DNA of 64,000 nt from Sphingomonas hankookensis. Lineage in GTDB: Bacteria; Pseudomonadota; Alphaproteobacteria; Sphingomonadales; Sphingomonadaceae. The translations under genes were made by a program, and so were the position numbers. The stretch covers positions 765,702 through 829,701 of the forward strand of contig NZ_JAKREV010000002.1 in assembly GCF_022664465.1 (NCBI RefSeq), given 5' to 3'. Positions within the stretch are counted from its first letter, which is position 1. Each line of letters opens with the position of its first letter. The notes beneath the pieces are model-generated. The model had not been told where the DNA came from. It searched no databases and worked only from the letters and a program-made list of their open reading frames with translations. This document shows, in pieces, positions 50,945 through 59,975 of the stretch.

Positions 50945-51900
50945 TCGACCGCATGGCGCTGATCGCCGAGGCCGCGCTCGCCCCGAGCGTCCACAATGTC
51001 CAGCCGGCGCGCTGGCGGCTGGTCGGCGACGACGGCATCGCCCTGTTCGAGGATGCGCGCACCCGGCTGCGGGTGGGCGACCCCGGCGGCAACGACGCGC
51101 AGATCAGCCTCGGCGCAGCAGCCGAAGGACTGCGCCTCGCGGCAGGCCGGGCGGGACTGGCACTGGTCGCCGACGCGCCGGGGGCCGCCGTCGCCGCGTG
51201 GCGGCTGGTACCGGGCGATACCCCGCCCGATCCGCTCGCCGAACGGGTCGCGCACCGCCACTCATGGCGCGGCGACTTCGCCAAGGTCGGTTCCGCCGAC
51301 CGGACCGCGGCGGCGGCACTAACGGCGTCCGACGCGAAGGTCGTGACCGATCCCACGGCACTGGCCGATCTCGCGCGCACCTACGACGCGGCGAGCTACG
51401 GCTTCCTGCGCGACCCCGGGTTCCGCCGCGAACTCCTGTCATGGATGCGGCTCGGGCGCAGCCATCCGCGCTGGGCGCTCGACGGATTGAATGCCGAAGC
51501 GATGGCGATGGGCCGGGTCGAGGCATGGGGTGCAGGCGTGGTGCTGGGCGGCGGCTTCGCGCTGCTCGACCGGATCGGTCTGGCCCGCCCGCTGCTGGCG
51601 GAGGGGCGCAAGATCGCCCGCAGCGCCGCCCTGGTCGTGTTCCACCGCCCCGCCGACGAAGCACCGTTCGACAGCGGGCAGCATTTCTACCGCCTCTGGC
51701 TGCGGATCGAGGCGGCAGGGTTCGGCGCGTCGGTGCTGGCGGCGCTGGCCGACGATCCGGTTGCGGCCAAGGCGACGGCGCAACGCGCCGGCGTGCCGTC
51801 CACCGACCGGATCGTCAGCGCCTTCCGCATCGGCCGCCGCCCGTCCGGCGCCACTCCGCCATCCCGCGCCCGACGGTCGGTCGAGGAACTGCTGGTCTAA
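50941..51900 (+). CDS. Acg/nitroreductase-like flavoprotein
   Basis: This 319-residue protein resembles the Acg-type branch of the nitroreductase superfamily: LIAEAALAPSVHNVQPARWRL at the start is the FMN-binding block, and QISLGAAAEGLRLAAGRAGL follows. The C-terminal part has FDSGQHFYRLWLRIEAAGFGASVLAAL. Some members have lost catalytic activity and store FMN, so activity is uncertain. It is the last gene of the operon, with a 4-base overlap; its stop also overlaps the convergent cytochrome stop. The ThiF plus nitroreductase pairing recalls the mycobacterial MoeY-type fusion, from memory. Confidence 0.82.
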   Translation: MIDRMALIAEAALAPSVHNVQPARWRLVGDDGIALFEDARTRLRVGDPGGNDAQISLGAAAEGLRLAAGRAGLALVADAPGAAVAAWRLVPGDTPPDPLAERVAHRHSWRGDFAKVGSADRTAAAALTASDAKVVTDPTALADLARTYDAASYGFLRDPGFRRELLSWMRLGRSHPRWALDGLNAEAMAMGRVEAWGAGVVLGGGFALLDRIGLARPLLAEGRKIARSAALVVFHRPADEAPFDSGQHFYRLWLRIEAAGFGASVLAALADDPVAAKATAQRAGVPSTDRIVSAFRIGRRPSGATPPSRARRSVEELLV

Positions 51901-53525
51901 AGCAACTTGAGGAACGCCAGCAACGCCGCCTTGTCCTGCGGCGACAGGTCGGCGCCGAAGGCATGGCCGTCCTTGCCCCGCCCGGCCCTCCGCGTATCGA
52001 TCCACACCGGCGTCGCGAACGGTCGATAGCCGGAGGGATAGCTGCCGTCCGCCGCCAGCCGCAACCCGACGCGCTCGAACTCCAGCGCATGGCCGCCGAC
52101 TTGAAACCGCGCGATCCGCCGCGCCGGGGTCAGCAGCGCGTCGAGCGTCGCGACCGACCCGTTGTGCAGATACGGTGCCGACGCCCATAGTCCGGTCAGC
52201 GGCGGCGCGGCATAGCCCTGTCCCGCCGCGACCGCGATCCGATCGCGATACGCCGTCCGCCCCACTGCCGCGGCCAGCGGCTGACCGAACGTTGTCGCGC
52301 GCAGGCGATCGGTGCCGACATCCCCCACCCAGTTGGGAAAGCGGATCAGGCGCGGGCGTGCGCCGCGCAGGTCGTAATCGCCATGGCACGCGGCACAGGC
52401 GCGCGCATACACCCCCGCCCCGCTCCGCGCCTGCACCCGATCGACCGCGCCCGGAAATGGCTGCGGCCGATAGGTTTCGAGGAACGCCACCACCTGCGTC
52501 GCGTCGTCGATCGCATCATAGGCGGCATCGGGATGCACCCCCATGCTCGGCACGGTGAAGAAGGTCGTGATCGCCGCCAATGCCCGCCGATGTTCCGGCG
52601 TCAGATCGGCGCGCGTCGTCGGCCCCGCCGCCCCCGGCACGCCATAGGCACCATCGGCCAGCAACCGGTTGCGCAACACACGGTCGCCCAGATCGGGGAT
52701 CGACACGGTCCCGACATCGCCCCGCCCGCCCTCGATCAGCGGCAGGCCCAGCGCGGCTTTCAGCGCCGCCACGCCATTGGTCGTCCCCGGCGTCCCGTTG
52801 GGAAAGGGCAACGGCCGGTCCGCTCCACCCAGCGCGGCCAGCCGCCGCTTGACCAGCGGCAGCACCAGCAGCCGCAGCGTCGCCCGCTCGCGCGGCCCCA
52901 TGTCGGGGAACAGCGCCTCGGCGGTCGGCAGCAACCTCTCGCTGCCGGCATGGCGGCGGAGCGCCCCGAACACCGCCATCGTATAGGCTTCGAGGTCGAG
53001 CGAACTGTTCGGCATCCCCAGCACCGCGCGGCCCGGATCGGGCGTCCCGTCGGCGCGATAGGCTACCCCGGCATGGCAGGCGGCGCATCCCAGATTGGCG
53101 ACGCGCACCACGCTGCCCCCGACCGGCGCGACGTTGCCCATCGTCATGCCGAGCGGCAGGCCGGTCATGGGCGGCACGACGCCCACGGGAAGATTGACGA
53201 CGCTCGCCTCGGTCAAGAACCCGAAGCGCCCCAGCACGCGGTCCAGCGTCTTGCCATCGACCGCCGCCGGATCGCGCGCTTGTTCGTCGAGGACCAGCGC
53301 GGCGGCGACCAGCCGCCACGGCAGTGCGTTGCGCGACAGCGCGTCCATGCTGATCCCGCCGAACGCGCCCCCTTCGAACGCCGCCGCGCCCTCGGCCACC
53401 GCCCCCGCGCCGGGCGCCACCGCCGGGCGGGTCAGCGACACGCCGACCGGCCGCGCCCCGCCCCACAGCAGCGCGGCGGCGAGTACGAGGCCCAATCCGG
53501 CCAGCGCGACGCGGCTCCAGCGCAT
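51897..53525 (-). CDS. Di-haem cytochrome c (cytochrome c peroxidase/MauG-like)
   Basis: This 542-residue protein is anchored by an N-terminal helix (VALAGLGLVLAAALLWGGA) and faces the periplasm. It has two CXXCH haem sites, GCAACH (about residue 168) and ACAACH (about 385), and the CCP-like C-terminal block GLWASAPYLHNGSVATLDALLTPARR. Longer spacing and NGTPGTTNGVAALKAAL suggest a specialised oxidase or electron carrier rather than a classical peroxidase. I chose ATG 53525, which overlaps the zinc-ribbon stop (TGATG). It is the last gene of a six-gene operon. Confidence 0.87.
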   Translation of the reverse strand: MRWSRVALAGLGLVLAAALLWGGARPVGVSLTRPAVAPGAGAVAEGAAAFEGGAFGGISMDALSRNALPWRLVAAALVLDEQARDPAAVDGKTLDRVLGRFGFLTEASVVNLPVGVVPPMTGLPLGMTMGNVAPVGGSVVRVANLGCAACHAGVAYRADGTPDPGRAVLGMPNSSLDLEAYTMAVFGALRRHAGSERLLPTAEALFPDMGPRERATLRLLVLPLVKRRLAALGGADRPLPFPNGTPGTTNGVAALKAALGLPLIEGGRGDVGTVSIPDLGDRVLRNRLLADGAYGVPGAAGPTTRADLTPEHRRALAAITTFFTVPSMGVHPDAAYDAIDDATQVVAFLETYRPQPFPGAVDRVQARSGAGVYARACAACHGDYDLRGARPRLIRFPNWVGDVGTDRLRATTFGQPLAAAVGRTAYRDRIAVAAGQGYAAPPLTGLWASAPYLHNGSVATLDALLTPARRIARFQVGGHALEFERVGLRLAADGSYPSGYRPFATPVWIDTRRAGRGKDGHAFGADLSPQDKAALLAFLKLL

Positions 53526-54190
53526 CAGGCGGGCGCGCAACCCTGCAGGATCGTCGTTCCCGCCAGCGTCGTCACCGACCGGCAAGTCAGCGTCACCCGG
53601 TCGCCCTTCGCCCGCCCTGCAAAAGGCGCCAGATCGGCGACATTGGCGACGACATAGTTGAACCGCGTGTTACCCTCCAGCGACAGCGAAGGACTGCCCG
53701 CGGTCGACACCGATACCAGCGTACCGTCGAGCGTGACCGAGCCGTCATAGCGCCGCGCCGCACCCGCCGGATCGGTGCGGAACGCCGCATCGATCGCGGC
53801 GACGGAGGTCCGCGTCGCATCCCCGTCCGCTTCGCGCGGCACCGCGGCGGCGGGGGCCGGCGCTTCGTCGGGTGCGTTCAGCGTCGCTTCGGCGATCGGC
53901 GCGGCGTCGTTGCCCGCGCCTGCCCGCATCCCGTCGCGCTGGCTCCACAGGAACACGCCGATGACGATCAGCGCGATGACGATCATCGCCGGCAGGATCA
54001 TCCCGCCCCCGCCGCTGCGATGCGGCCGGAGCGGCGGCAGCGCCGGTCGCGCGGCGGGCGGGGCCGGTTCGGCCGGGCGGAACGCTGCTTCGGGCGTCGG
54101 CGCGACCGGTTCGGCAGTCGCCGTTCCGCACGCCGGACAGAAACGGGCATCATCGGGAAGGTTGGTGCCGCAATTGGTGCAAAACGCCAT
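53525..54190 (-). CDS. Zinc-ribbon membrane protein with OB-fold-like C-terminus
   Basis: This 221-residue protein begins with a zinc ribbon (CTNC at 4-7, CPAC at 18-21), then a Pro/Ala-rich linker and one transmembrane helix (MILPAMIVIALIVIGVFLW). The outer domain has a segment (DPAGAARRYDGSVTLDGTLVSVS to VTLTCRS) resembling tRNA_anti-like OB folds. The function is unknown. It is 45 bases after the upstream membrane gene and overlaps the cytochrome start. Confidence 0.8.
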   Translation of the reverse strand: MAFCTNCGTNLPDDARFCPACGTATAEPVAPTPEAAFRPAEPAPPAARPALPPLRPHRSGGGGMILPAMIVIALIVIGVFLWSQRDGMRAGAGNDAAPIAEATLNAPDEAPAPAAAVPREADGDATRTSVAAIDAAFRTDPAGAARRYDGSVTLDGTLVSVSTAGSPSLSLEGNTRFNYVVANVADLAPFAGRAKGDRVTLTCRSVTTLAGTTILQGCAPA

Positions 54191-54235
54191 GGTTTCCTCC
54201 TATTCGACGGGGGGCTCGATGAAGATCGGCAGGGT

Positions 54236-54868
54236 TCAGGGCCAGCTCGGCAGCGATTCGAGCACGCTGTCGCCGGTACGACGGACACACAGCCGGTCGA
54301 TCAGGAAGACGACCACGATCGCCGCGATGCTCCCGACGATCAGACTGCCCGTCTCGCTCCAGTCGCGCAACAGCCAGGAGACGCCGATAAAGGTCATGAA
54401 TCCAACGACGATTTCGGCGACCAGATAGCCAAGGAACGACCAGATGCCGCCCTTCGGCTTCGCGGTCAGTGGTACGGGTCGCGCGTCGCCCGGCGCCTCG
54501 GCGATCGGCGGCAGGTCGACCGGCGTCCGCCCGGCCAGCGCGCGTTCGGGCGCGCGCATCTCCCACTTCTGCGCCCGGTAGAGGCCGAAGCCGATCGCGA
54601 CCAGCGCCACCATCATCAGCGCGAACCCGCCGAGGTCGTTGCCCTCGGGAAACCATAGCGAAATCAGCATCGCCGCCGCGATGATCGATGCCATGATCGC
54701 CGCCACGCTCATCGCGAAGCTGATCCCGGCCCGGTTGACGAAGTCGATATATTCCAGCTCGGTGACCGGCCATGCCGGGCCCTTGCCGTCTACGCGGTAC
54801 CAATAGCCATCGGGTCGCTTCTCGAACTGCATCGCCATGAAGCCGCCCATCGTGGTGAATAGTCCCAT
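54236..54868 (-). CDS. Membrane protein of unknown function
   Basis: This 210-residue protein has four likely transmembrane segments (GISFAMSVAAIMASIIAAAMLISLW, GGFALMMVALVAIGFGLY, a segment near GYLVAEIVVGFMTFIGVSWLL and GSIAAIVVVFLIDRL). A soluble N-terminus with FEKRPDGYWYRVDGKGPAWPVTELEYIDFV precedes them. I chose ATG 54868 as the first Met after the TetR stop, with GGAGACAGG upstream. No family was recognised. It lies 13 bases after the TetR gene in the same operon. Confidence 0.78.
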   Translation of the reverse strand: MGLFTTMGGFMAMQFEKRPDGYWYRVDGKGPAWPVTELEYIDFVNRAGISFAMSVAAIMASIIAAAMLISLWFPEGNDLGGFALMMVALVAIGFGLYRAQKWEMRAPERALAGRTPVDLPPIAEAPGDARPVPLTAKPKGGIWSFLGYLVAEIVVGFMTFIGVSWLLRDWSETGSLIVGSIAAIVVVFLIDRLCVRRTGDSVLESLPSWP

Positions 54869-54881
54869 GGTCCTGTCTCCA

Positions 54882-55469
54882 TCATCTGGCGGCGGCGAGG
54901 CTTTCGCGCACCCGCGCCAGCGCCGCGCCTTCGACGTCGCGCTCGCCCATCGCTTCCCACGATCCGCTGACCGCAAAGGCGCAGTGGCCATGGACGGTCG
55001 CGACCAGCGAGCGGGCGAGCGTCCCCACCGCCGCGTCGGGCGTGCGGTCCAGTGCCGCCGCTACCTCGCGCACGATGATCCCGGTCAGCCGCCCGCGCAC
55101 CGCGCCCTGCGCCTCCGGGATCGCGTCCGGCGCGATGCGGTGTTCGTAGATCGCCGACCAACGCAGCGGATTGTCGCGCGCGAACGCGAAATAGGCATCG
55201 ACAAGCACGGCGATCCGGTCCTGCTCCGCCCCGGCCAGCCGTGCTTCGAGCGCATCGGCCCATAGCGCGAAGGTCGCGGTGTTGATCGCCATCACCAGCC
55301 CGTCGACATTGCCGAACACATTGTGGACGGTGCCGATGGTATAGCCCACCCGCTTCGCCACTTCGCGCGCGGAGAAATCGGACAGGCCGGTTTCGGCCAT
55401 CAGCGCCGCGCCGGCCGCAAGGATCAGCGCGTGGAGTTCGACGCGGCTGTGATCGGATCGCCGTCCCAT
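54882..55469 (-). CDS. TetR-family transcriptional regulator
   Basis: This is a 195-residue TetR regulator with the N-terminal block LHALILAAGAALMAETGLSDFSAREVAKRVGYTIGTVHNVFGNVDGLVMAIN (helix-turn-helix at about 33-52) and a helical ligand domain resembling the WHG group (DNPLRWSAIYEHRI). It starts 4 bases after the upstream gene stop. It is third in a six-gene operon and may bind the palindrome at 56422, which lies between this operon and kynA. Confidence 0.9.
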   Translation of the reverse strand: MGRRSDHSRVELHALILAAGAALMAETGLSDFSAREVAKRVGYTIGTVHNVFGNVDGLVMAINTATFALWADALEARLAGAEQDRIAVLVDAYFAFARDNPLRWSAIYEHRIAPDAIPEAQGAVRGRLTGIIVREVAAALDRTPDAAVGTLARSLVATVHGHCAFAVSGSWEAMGERDVEGAALARVRESLAAAR

Positions 55470-55473
55470 CGCC

Positions 55474-55929
55474 TTACCCGACCTTGCGGAACAGCTTGCC
55501 CGCGCGCGGGGTGGCGTCGCTCGACGCGGTCAGCGCCTGCAGCCGCGTCGCGATGCCGCGCGGAGCCCGGCTGAGCGTGAACAGCGCCTGCCCACGACGA
55601 TAGCCGGAATCGAACATGTTGTCCGCGCCATAGCCATAGAATTTGACGACGATGCTCCCGCGCTCGGGCGTGACCGTACAGCGGATGCGCTTGTTGGTCT
55701 GGAATCCCTGTCCGTTCAGCATACAGCCGGTCGGGCCGTTGCCGGGTCCGATGCTCAGCGTGTAGGTAATGAACGCGACGATGCTGTCGTCGGGCGACGA
55801 TCCGCCGTGGCGGCCGACATTCTCTTCCCAGACATAGCGGCCGTTCCAGCCGGCGACCTGCGCCGATGCCGGCGTCGCGGCGGTGGCGACCAGCGCGAGG
55901 CCGATCGCTGTAGCAAGGGGGTTACGCAT
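55474..55929 (-). CDS. Small secreted protein of unknown function
   Basis: This 151-residue protein has a signal peptide (about 1-23, ending ASAQ). The mature part contains WNGRYVWEENVGRHGGSSPDDSIVAFITYTLSIGPGNG, a Cys pair (GCMLNG, IRCTV) and IVVKFYGYGADNMF, suggesting a compact beta-rich fold. No family was assigned with confidence. I chose ATG 55929; the longer frame overlaps the previous gene. It is followed after 4 bases by the TetR gene. Confidence 0.75.
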   Translation of the reverse strand: MRNPLATAIGLALVATAATPASAQVAGWNGRYVWEENVGRHGGSSPDDSIVAFITYTLSIGPGNGPTGCMLNGQGFQTNKRIRCTVTPERGSIVVKFYGYGADNMFDSGYRRGQALFTLSRAPRGIATRLQALTASSDATPRAGKLFRKVG

Positions 55930-55961
55930 GATGACTCTCCCAGGATACGAGTATGATAGCG

Positions 55962-56351
55962 TCAACGCGCGGTCAGCGACATCCGGCCGGTCAGCGGGGT
56001 GATGGCGAAATCGGCACCACCGCGCGGCGACGGCCACATCGCGATCTGGAACCGCTGCTTGGCGGCGCAGACGTTGAGCGACCACACCTCGAAATGGCCC
56101 CCCATGGACGTTGCCGGCCGGGTCGGCTGGCGCGGGACGTAGGTCCGCGGCATCACCGCACGGTCGGCTGAAAAGATCATGCGGCACCCGCCGGTGCGCT
56201 TCGAATATTCGGCGATCGCCGTCAGCACATCGGCCTGCAGCTGCGGGCTAGCCATGCTGCGGCCGGTGACCTTCAGCGGATAGGCGGCGGCCGGCTGTGC
56301 GGCGATCGCAGCGGTGACGAGAGCTGCGGCGATGAAATGCTTGCGCTTCAT
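55962..56351 (-). CDS. Small secreted protein of unknown function, first gene of the TetR operon
   Basis: This 129-residue protein starts MKRKHFIAAALVTAAIAAQPAAA, a clear signal peptide. The mature region has two cysteines (GGCRMIF, NVCAAKQRF) about 38 residues apart and ends in ITPLTGRMSLTAR. No family was recognised. It lies 32 bases upstream of the next secreted protein and is divergent from kynA. Confidence 0.72.
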   Translation of the reverse strand: MKRKHFIAAALVTAAIAAQPAAAYPLKVTGRSMASPQLQADVLTAIAEYSKRTGGCRMIFSADRAVMPRTYVPRQPTRPATSMGGHFEVWSLNVCAAKQRFQIAMWPSPRGGADFAITPLTGRMSLTAR

Positions 56352-56393
56352 GTTCCTACTCCTGCGTGCGTCCTGTTGTTAGGCGCAGGACAA

Positions 56394-56436
56394 CAATTAA
56401 TCAACGCTCAATTAACAGATAATGAACAGTGTTCAT
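56394..56436. promoter_or_regulatory. Divergent control region: CAATTAA direct repeats and a perfect palindrome
   Basis: CAATTAA occurs at 56394-56400 and 56409-56415, followed by the perfect 15-base palindrome ATGAACAGTGTTCAT at 56422-56436 (7-base arms around a central G). The layout is that of a TetR-type operator. It sits between the six-gene TetR operon and kynA. Confidence 0.6.
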
Positions 56437-56501
56437 TTTAATGAGGACGGCCGATCGTCGAAAAGAAGCCCGTTGTGCGCAAACTTCGCTACCTTCCGAC
56501 A

Positions 56502-57314
56502 ATGGAGAAACGCGACGACGCCCCCGCTGCCGGCTCGACCTATGGCAGCTACCTGCACCTGCCCACCCTGTTGTCGTGTCAGCACCCGCTGTCCGATACG
56601 CATGACGAGATGCTGTTCATCGTCATCCATCAAGCGTCCGAGCTGTGGATGAAGCTGTGTTTGCACGAACTGGAGGCCGCACGCACCGCGATCGTCGATT
56701 CGCGCCTCGACGAAGCGTTCAAGATGATGGCGCGCGTCGCCCGCATCCAAGCGCAGCTGATCCAGAGCTGGGACGTGCTCGCCACCATCACCCCCGCCGA
56801 TTATTCGGCGATGCGCGGGGCGCTGGGCAGCAGTTCGGGGTTCCAGTCGCACCAGTATCGCCTGCTCGAATTCCTGATGGGTAACAAGAACGCGGCGATG
56901 ATCGACGTGCACCGCGATACGCCCGACGTGCAGGCGACGCTGCGTGCGGCGCTGGTCCGGCCCGGCCTGTACGACGAAGCGTTGCGCGCCGCCGCCCGTG
57001 CCGGCCTGCCCGTCCCGGCCGACCGCCTCGACCGCGACTTTTCGCAGCCCTATGTCGCGTCGGCGCAGGTCGAGGATTGCTGGCGCGCGGTCTATGCCGA
57101 TCCGGCACGCTACTGGGACCTGTACGAACTCGCCGAAAAGCTCGTCGACCTCGAATATCGGTTCCAGCTGTGGCGCTTCGGGCATCTGAAGACGGTCGAG
57201 CGCGTGATCGGGTTCAAGCGGGGCACCGGCGGGACTGCGGGCGTACCCTATCTGGCGAAGGTGGTCGAACAGGTGTTCTTTCCCGAACTGCTGACGGTAC
57301 GGGTGGCGCTATGA
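56502..57314 (+). CDS. kynA: Tryptophan 2,3-dioxygenase
   Basis: This haem enzyme opens the indole ring of tryptophan to N-formylkynurenine, the first step of the kynurenine pathway. The 270-residue protein has [16 protein letters not shown], the [14 protein letters not shown] haem/substrate block, [14 protein letters not shown] and the proximal His region [29 protein letters not shown] chose ATG 56502, which places YGSYL at the usual distance; GTG 56475, with AAGAAG upstream, would add nine residues. Its stop overlaps kynU by 4 bases. Confidence 0.95.
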   Translation: MEKRDDAPAAGSTYGSYLHLPTLLSCQHPLSDTHDEMLFIVIHQASELWMKLCLHELEAARTAIVDSRLDEAFKMMARVARIQAQLIQSWDVLATITPADYSAMRGALGSSSGFQSHQYRLLEFLMGNKNAAMIDVHRDTPDVQATLRAALVRPGLYDEALRAAARAGLPVPADRLDRDFSQPYVASAQVEDCWRAVYADPARYWDLYELAEKLVDLEYRFQLWRFGHLKTVERVIGFKRGTGGTAGVPYLAKVVEQVFFPELLTVRVAL

Positions 57315-58549
57315 CCGCCCTGACCCTCGACGCCGCCCGCGCGCGTGATGCCGCCGATCCGCTGCGCCACAAGCGCGCCAATTTCCTGCTGCCCGCCGGT
57401 AAAATCTATCTCGATGGCAATTCGCTGGGTGCCCTGCCCCGCTCGACCCCGCCGCGCATCGCCGCGCTGGTCACGCAGGAATGGGGCGAGGACCTGATTG
57501 GCAGCTGGAACAGCGCCGGCTGGATCGACGCGCCGCGCACGCTGGGCGCGCGCATCGCGCCGCTGATCGGGGCGCAGGCCGACGAGGTGCTGGTGACCGA
57601 CTCCACCTCGGTCAATTTGTTCAAGCTGCTGACCGCCGCGTGCCTCGCCCGACCGGATCGCTCGACGATCCTGAGCGAACCCGGCAATTTCCCGACCGAC
57701 CTCTACATCGCTGACGGCGTGACCCGCACCCTGCCCGGCCGGCGGCTGCGTACCGTGCCCGCCGAGGATATCGTCGCCGTAATCGACGACGATGTCGCGG
57801 TCGTGCTGCTGACCGATGTCCATTACAAGAGCGGACGGCGACTCGACATGGCGACGATCACCGCTGCCGCCCATGCGCGCGGCGCGCTGGTCCTGTGGGA
57901 CCTCAGCCACAGCGTCGGCGCGGTGCCGGTGGCGCTGGGCGCCTGCGATGCCGACCTCGCGGTCGGGTGCGGCTATAAATATCTGAACGGCGGCCCCGGT
58001 GCGCCGGCCTTCCTCTACGTCGCACGGGCGTTGCAGGACACGCTGCGCTCGCCGCTGACCGGCTGGATGGGGCATGACGCGCCGTTCGCCTTCACCGACG
58101 ACTATCGTCCGGCACCCGGTATCGCCCGCTTCCTGTGCGGCACCCCGCCGATCGTGGCGATGGGGGCGCTCGAACAGGGGTTGGCGCAGTTCGACGGCGT
58201 TGATTTCGCCACTTTGGTTGCCAAGTCGCAGGCGCTGTGCGACCTGTTCGTCGCGCTGGTCGACGACCGTTGTGCCGGGTTCGACCTGACCTTGCTGTCA
58301 CCGCGCGACGCGGGGGCGCGCGGCAGCCATCTGTCCTACGCCCATCCCGACGCCTATGCGCTGTGCCAGGCGCTGATCGCCCGCGGCGTGATCGGCGACT
58401 TTCGCGCGCCCGATGCGGTACGCTTCGGCTTCACCCCGCTTTACACCAGCCATGAGGACGTCTGGCGCGCGGTCGACATCCTCGCCGATATCCTTGCCGC
58501 GAAGGCATGGGACGATCCGGCCTATCGCCGCCGTGCCGCGGTGACCTGA
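57311..58549 (+). CDS. kynU: Kynureninase
   Basis: This PLP enzyme cleaves kynurenine to anthranilate and alanine. The 412-residue protein has [39 protein letters not shown] and the PLP-lysine motif [12 protein letters not shown] (Lys223). ATG 57311 overlaps the kynA stop; the longer frame is antisense-free overlap with kynA and not coding. Formylkynurenine hydrolase (kynB) is not in the window. A family E repeat follows the gene. Confidence 0.95.
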   Translation: MTALTLDAARARDAADPLRHKRANFLLPAGKIYLDGNSLGALPRSTPPRIAALVTQEWGEDLIGSWNSAGWIDAPRTLGARIAPLIGAQADEVLVTDSTSVNLFKLLTAACLARPDRSTILSEPGNFPTDLYIADGVTRTLPGRRLRTVPAEDIVAVIDDDVAVVLLTDVHYKSGRRLDMATITAAAHARGALVLWDLSHSVGAVPVALGACDADLAVGCGYKYLNGGPGAPAFLYVARALQDTLRSPLTGWMGHDAPFAFTDDYRPAPGIARFLCGTPPIVAMGALEQGLAQFDGVDFATLVAKSQALCDLFVALVDDRCAGFDLTLLSPRDAGARGSHLSYAHPDAYALCQALIARGVIGDFRAPDAVRFGFTPLYTSHEDVWRAVDILADILAAKAWDDPAYRRRAAVT

Positions 58550-58615
58550 CCGCGGGCAGATCGACATTCCAACGGTTCGCGATCCGCCGCCCTGGGTCGG
58601 AACAGCTACCTTCTC

Positions 58616-58699
58616 CGTCACCCCGGACTTGATCGGGGGTCCCGCTTTCTACGGCGGTCGCGAGAAGAAGCGGGACCCCGGATCAAGTCCGGGGTGACG
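58616..58699. repeat. Palindromic intergenic repeat, family E, full unit
   Basis: CGTCACCCCGGACTTGATC at the left is mirrored by GATCAAGTCCGGGGTGACG at the right, with inner arms GGGGTCCCGCTT and AAGCGGGACCCC around a short loop. It follows kynU; shortened relatives occur at 18289 and 25462. The rest of the 58550-58810 gap shows no gene. Confidence 0.85.
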
Positions 58700-58810
58700 A
58701 TTCCGGAGGGGGAACCCTTGCATATCGATCCGGCCTAGGAAGCATCACAATGGTGCCGTTCCGCACATCGTGGCACCTCCGCATTCGGCGAAGCGCGGGC
58801 TAGGTGTTTA

Positions 58811-59644
58811 GGGTCAGGACTCGTTGATTACAGCCAGAAGATGATGGTGGCTGCGAGGGCGATGGCGGAGAAGAAGGCGGTGGGGCAGCGGTCGTAGCGC
58901 GTAGCGACGCGACGCCAGTCCTTCAGACGGCCGAACATGATCTCGATGCGGCTGCGGCGCCGATAGCGACGCTTGTCGTACCGGACGGGCTCGTTGCGCG
59001 AATTGCGGCCCGGGATGCAGGGCTGGATGCCTTTGGCCTGGAGAGCGTCCCTGAACCAATCCGCGTCATAGCCGCGGTCGCCAAGCAGCCATTGTGCCTT
59101 GGGCAGGTCATCGAGCAGCGCTGCCGCGCCGGTGTAATCGCTGACCTGGCCTGCGGTCATGAAGAAGCTCAGCGGGCGTCCGTTCGCATCGGCGACCGCA
59201 TGGAGCTTGGTGTTCATGCCGCCTTTGGTGCGGCCGATCAGGCGGCCAAGATCCCCTTTTTAACCCGCAGGCTCGATGCCGTGCGGTGCGCCTTCAAGTA
59301 GGTCGCGTCGATCATGACCGTTCCGGGTTCCGCGCTTGCAGTCGCCACCCCCTCCATCATGCGTATGAACACACCAGCCTCGCCCCAACGCTTCCACCGA
59401 TTGTATAGCGTCTTGTGCGGGTCGTAGGCGCTCGGCGCATCACACCAGCGCAGCCCGTTCTTGTTGACGAACACGATGCCGCTCAGCACCCGCCGATCGT
59501 CCACCCGTGGCTTCCCATGGCTCTTTGGAAAGAACGGCCGCAGCCGCTCGATCTGCTCATCCGTCAGCCAAACAGGTCGCTCATTCCGGTCTCCTTGCAG
59601 AGCCTGAATCAGATTGCGACACTCACATCAATGGGTTCTGACCC
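58811..59644 (-). mobile_element. IS5-family element (IS427-like), copy 1, inactivated
   Basis: This element of 834 bases is bounded by GGGTCAGGACTC at one end and the inverse of GGGTCAGAACCC at the other, with TA on both outer sides, as expected for a TA target duplication. It is nearly identical to copy 2 (835 bases) in opposite orientation. The one-base length difference is a T4 to T3 loss (A run at 59570-59572 on this strand) near the start of ORF A. Confidence 0.9.
58828..59584 (-). pseudogene. IS5-family transposase, ORF A broken by a 1-bp deletion, ORF B intact
   Basis: ORF A should begin at ATG 59584 (MSDLF) but loses one T in its fifth codon and reads into TGA two codons later. Downstream the frame is intact (DDRRVLSGIVFVNKNGLRW to SSLRVKKGILAA). 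It carries the first catalytic Asp in VMIDATYLKAH. ORF B (58828-59217 and beyond, in the -1 frame) holds GDRGYDADWF and the catalytic Glu in SRIEIMFGRLKDWRR. The A_AAG_GGG slippery site is present (complement of 59253-59259). Full-length transposase cannot be made without initiation inside ORF A. Confidence 0.88.
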
Positions 59645-59646
59645 TA

Positions 59647-59852
59647 CGCCGGGTGCAGACCGCACCACTACCGAGCAGAAAAACGCGGTCTACAAGGGCA
59701 TCGCCGACCTGCTGTTCGATGTGATGAGAAAGCCCCGCGAAGATACGACCGTCATCTTCCACGAACATGAGATGAAAGATCTTGGCCAAGGCGGCCTGGC
59801 GATTGCCGATTATCGTCGTCAGCGCGCGCAGGGTTTCCAAGCAGGCGACTGA
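59647..59852 (+). pseudogene. Tautomerase (4-oxalocrotonate tautomerase-like) remnant
   Basis: Beginning just outside the IS copy, the frame reads PGADRTTTEQKNAVYKGIADLLFDVMRKPREDTTVIFHEHEMKDLGQGGLAIADYRRQ, a tautomerase-family pattern. The N-terminal strand with the catalytic Pro1 is missing, so the IS or an earlier event removed the start. The open frame continues upstream into the IS only by chance. Confidence 0.65.
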
Positions 59853-59975
59853 CACCGCGTCGGGCGGCTCGAACAGCCGACCGCCGATACGATCACGCCA
59901 ATCAGCGCACCTCAACCCCAACCTGATGGATCGGCTTCCGCTCGTCCGCCGCCGCCCATCGAAAGGAGAAAATTT

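Noticed and set aside
58741..58808. PHIV segment left of IS copy 1 as the missing tautomerase N-terminus
   Set aside because: Joining it across the IS with one TA gives a different frame from the tautomerase remnant, so the match is probably chance.
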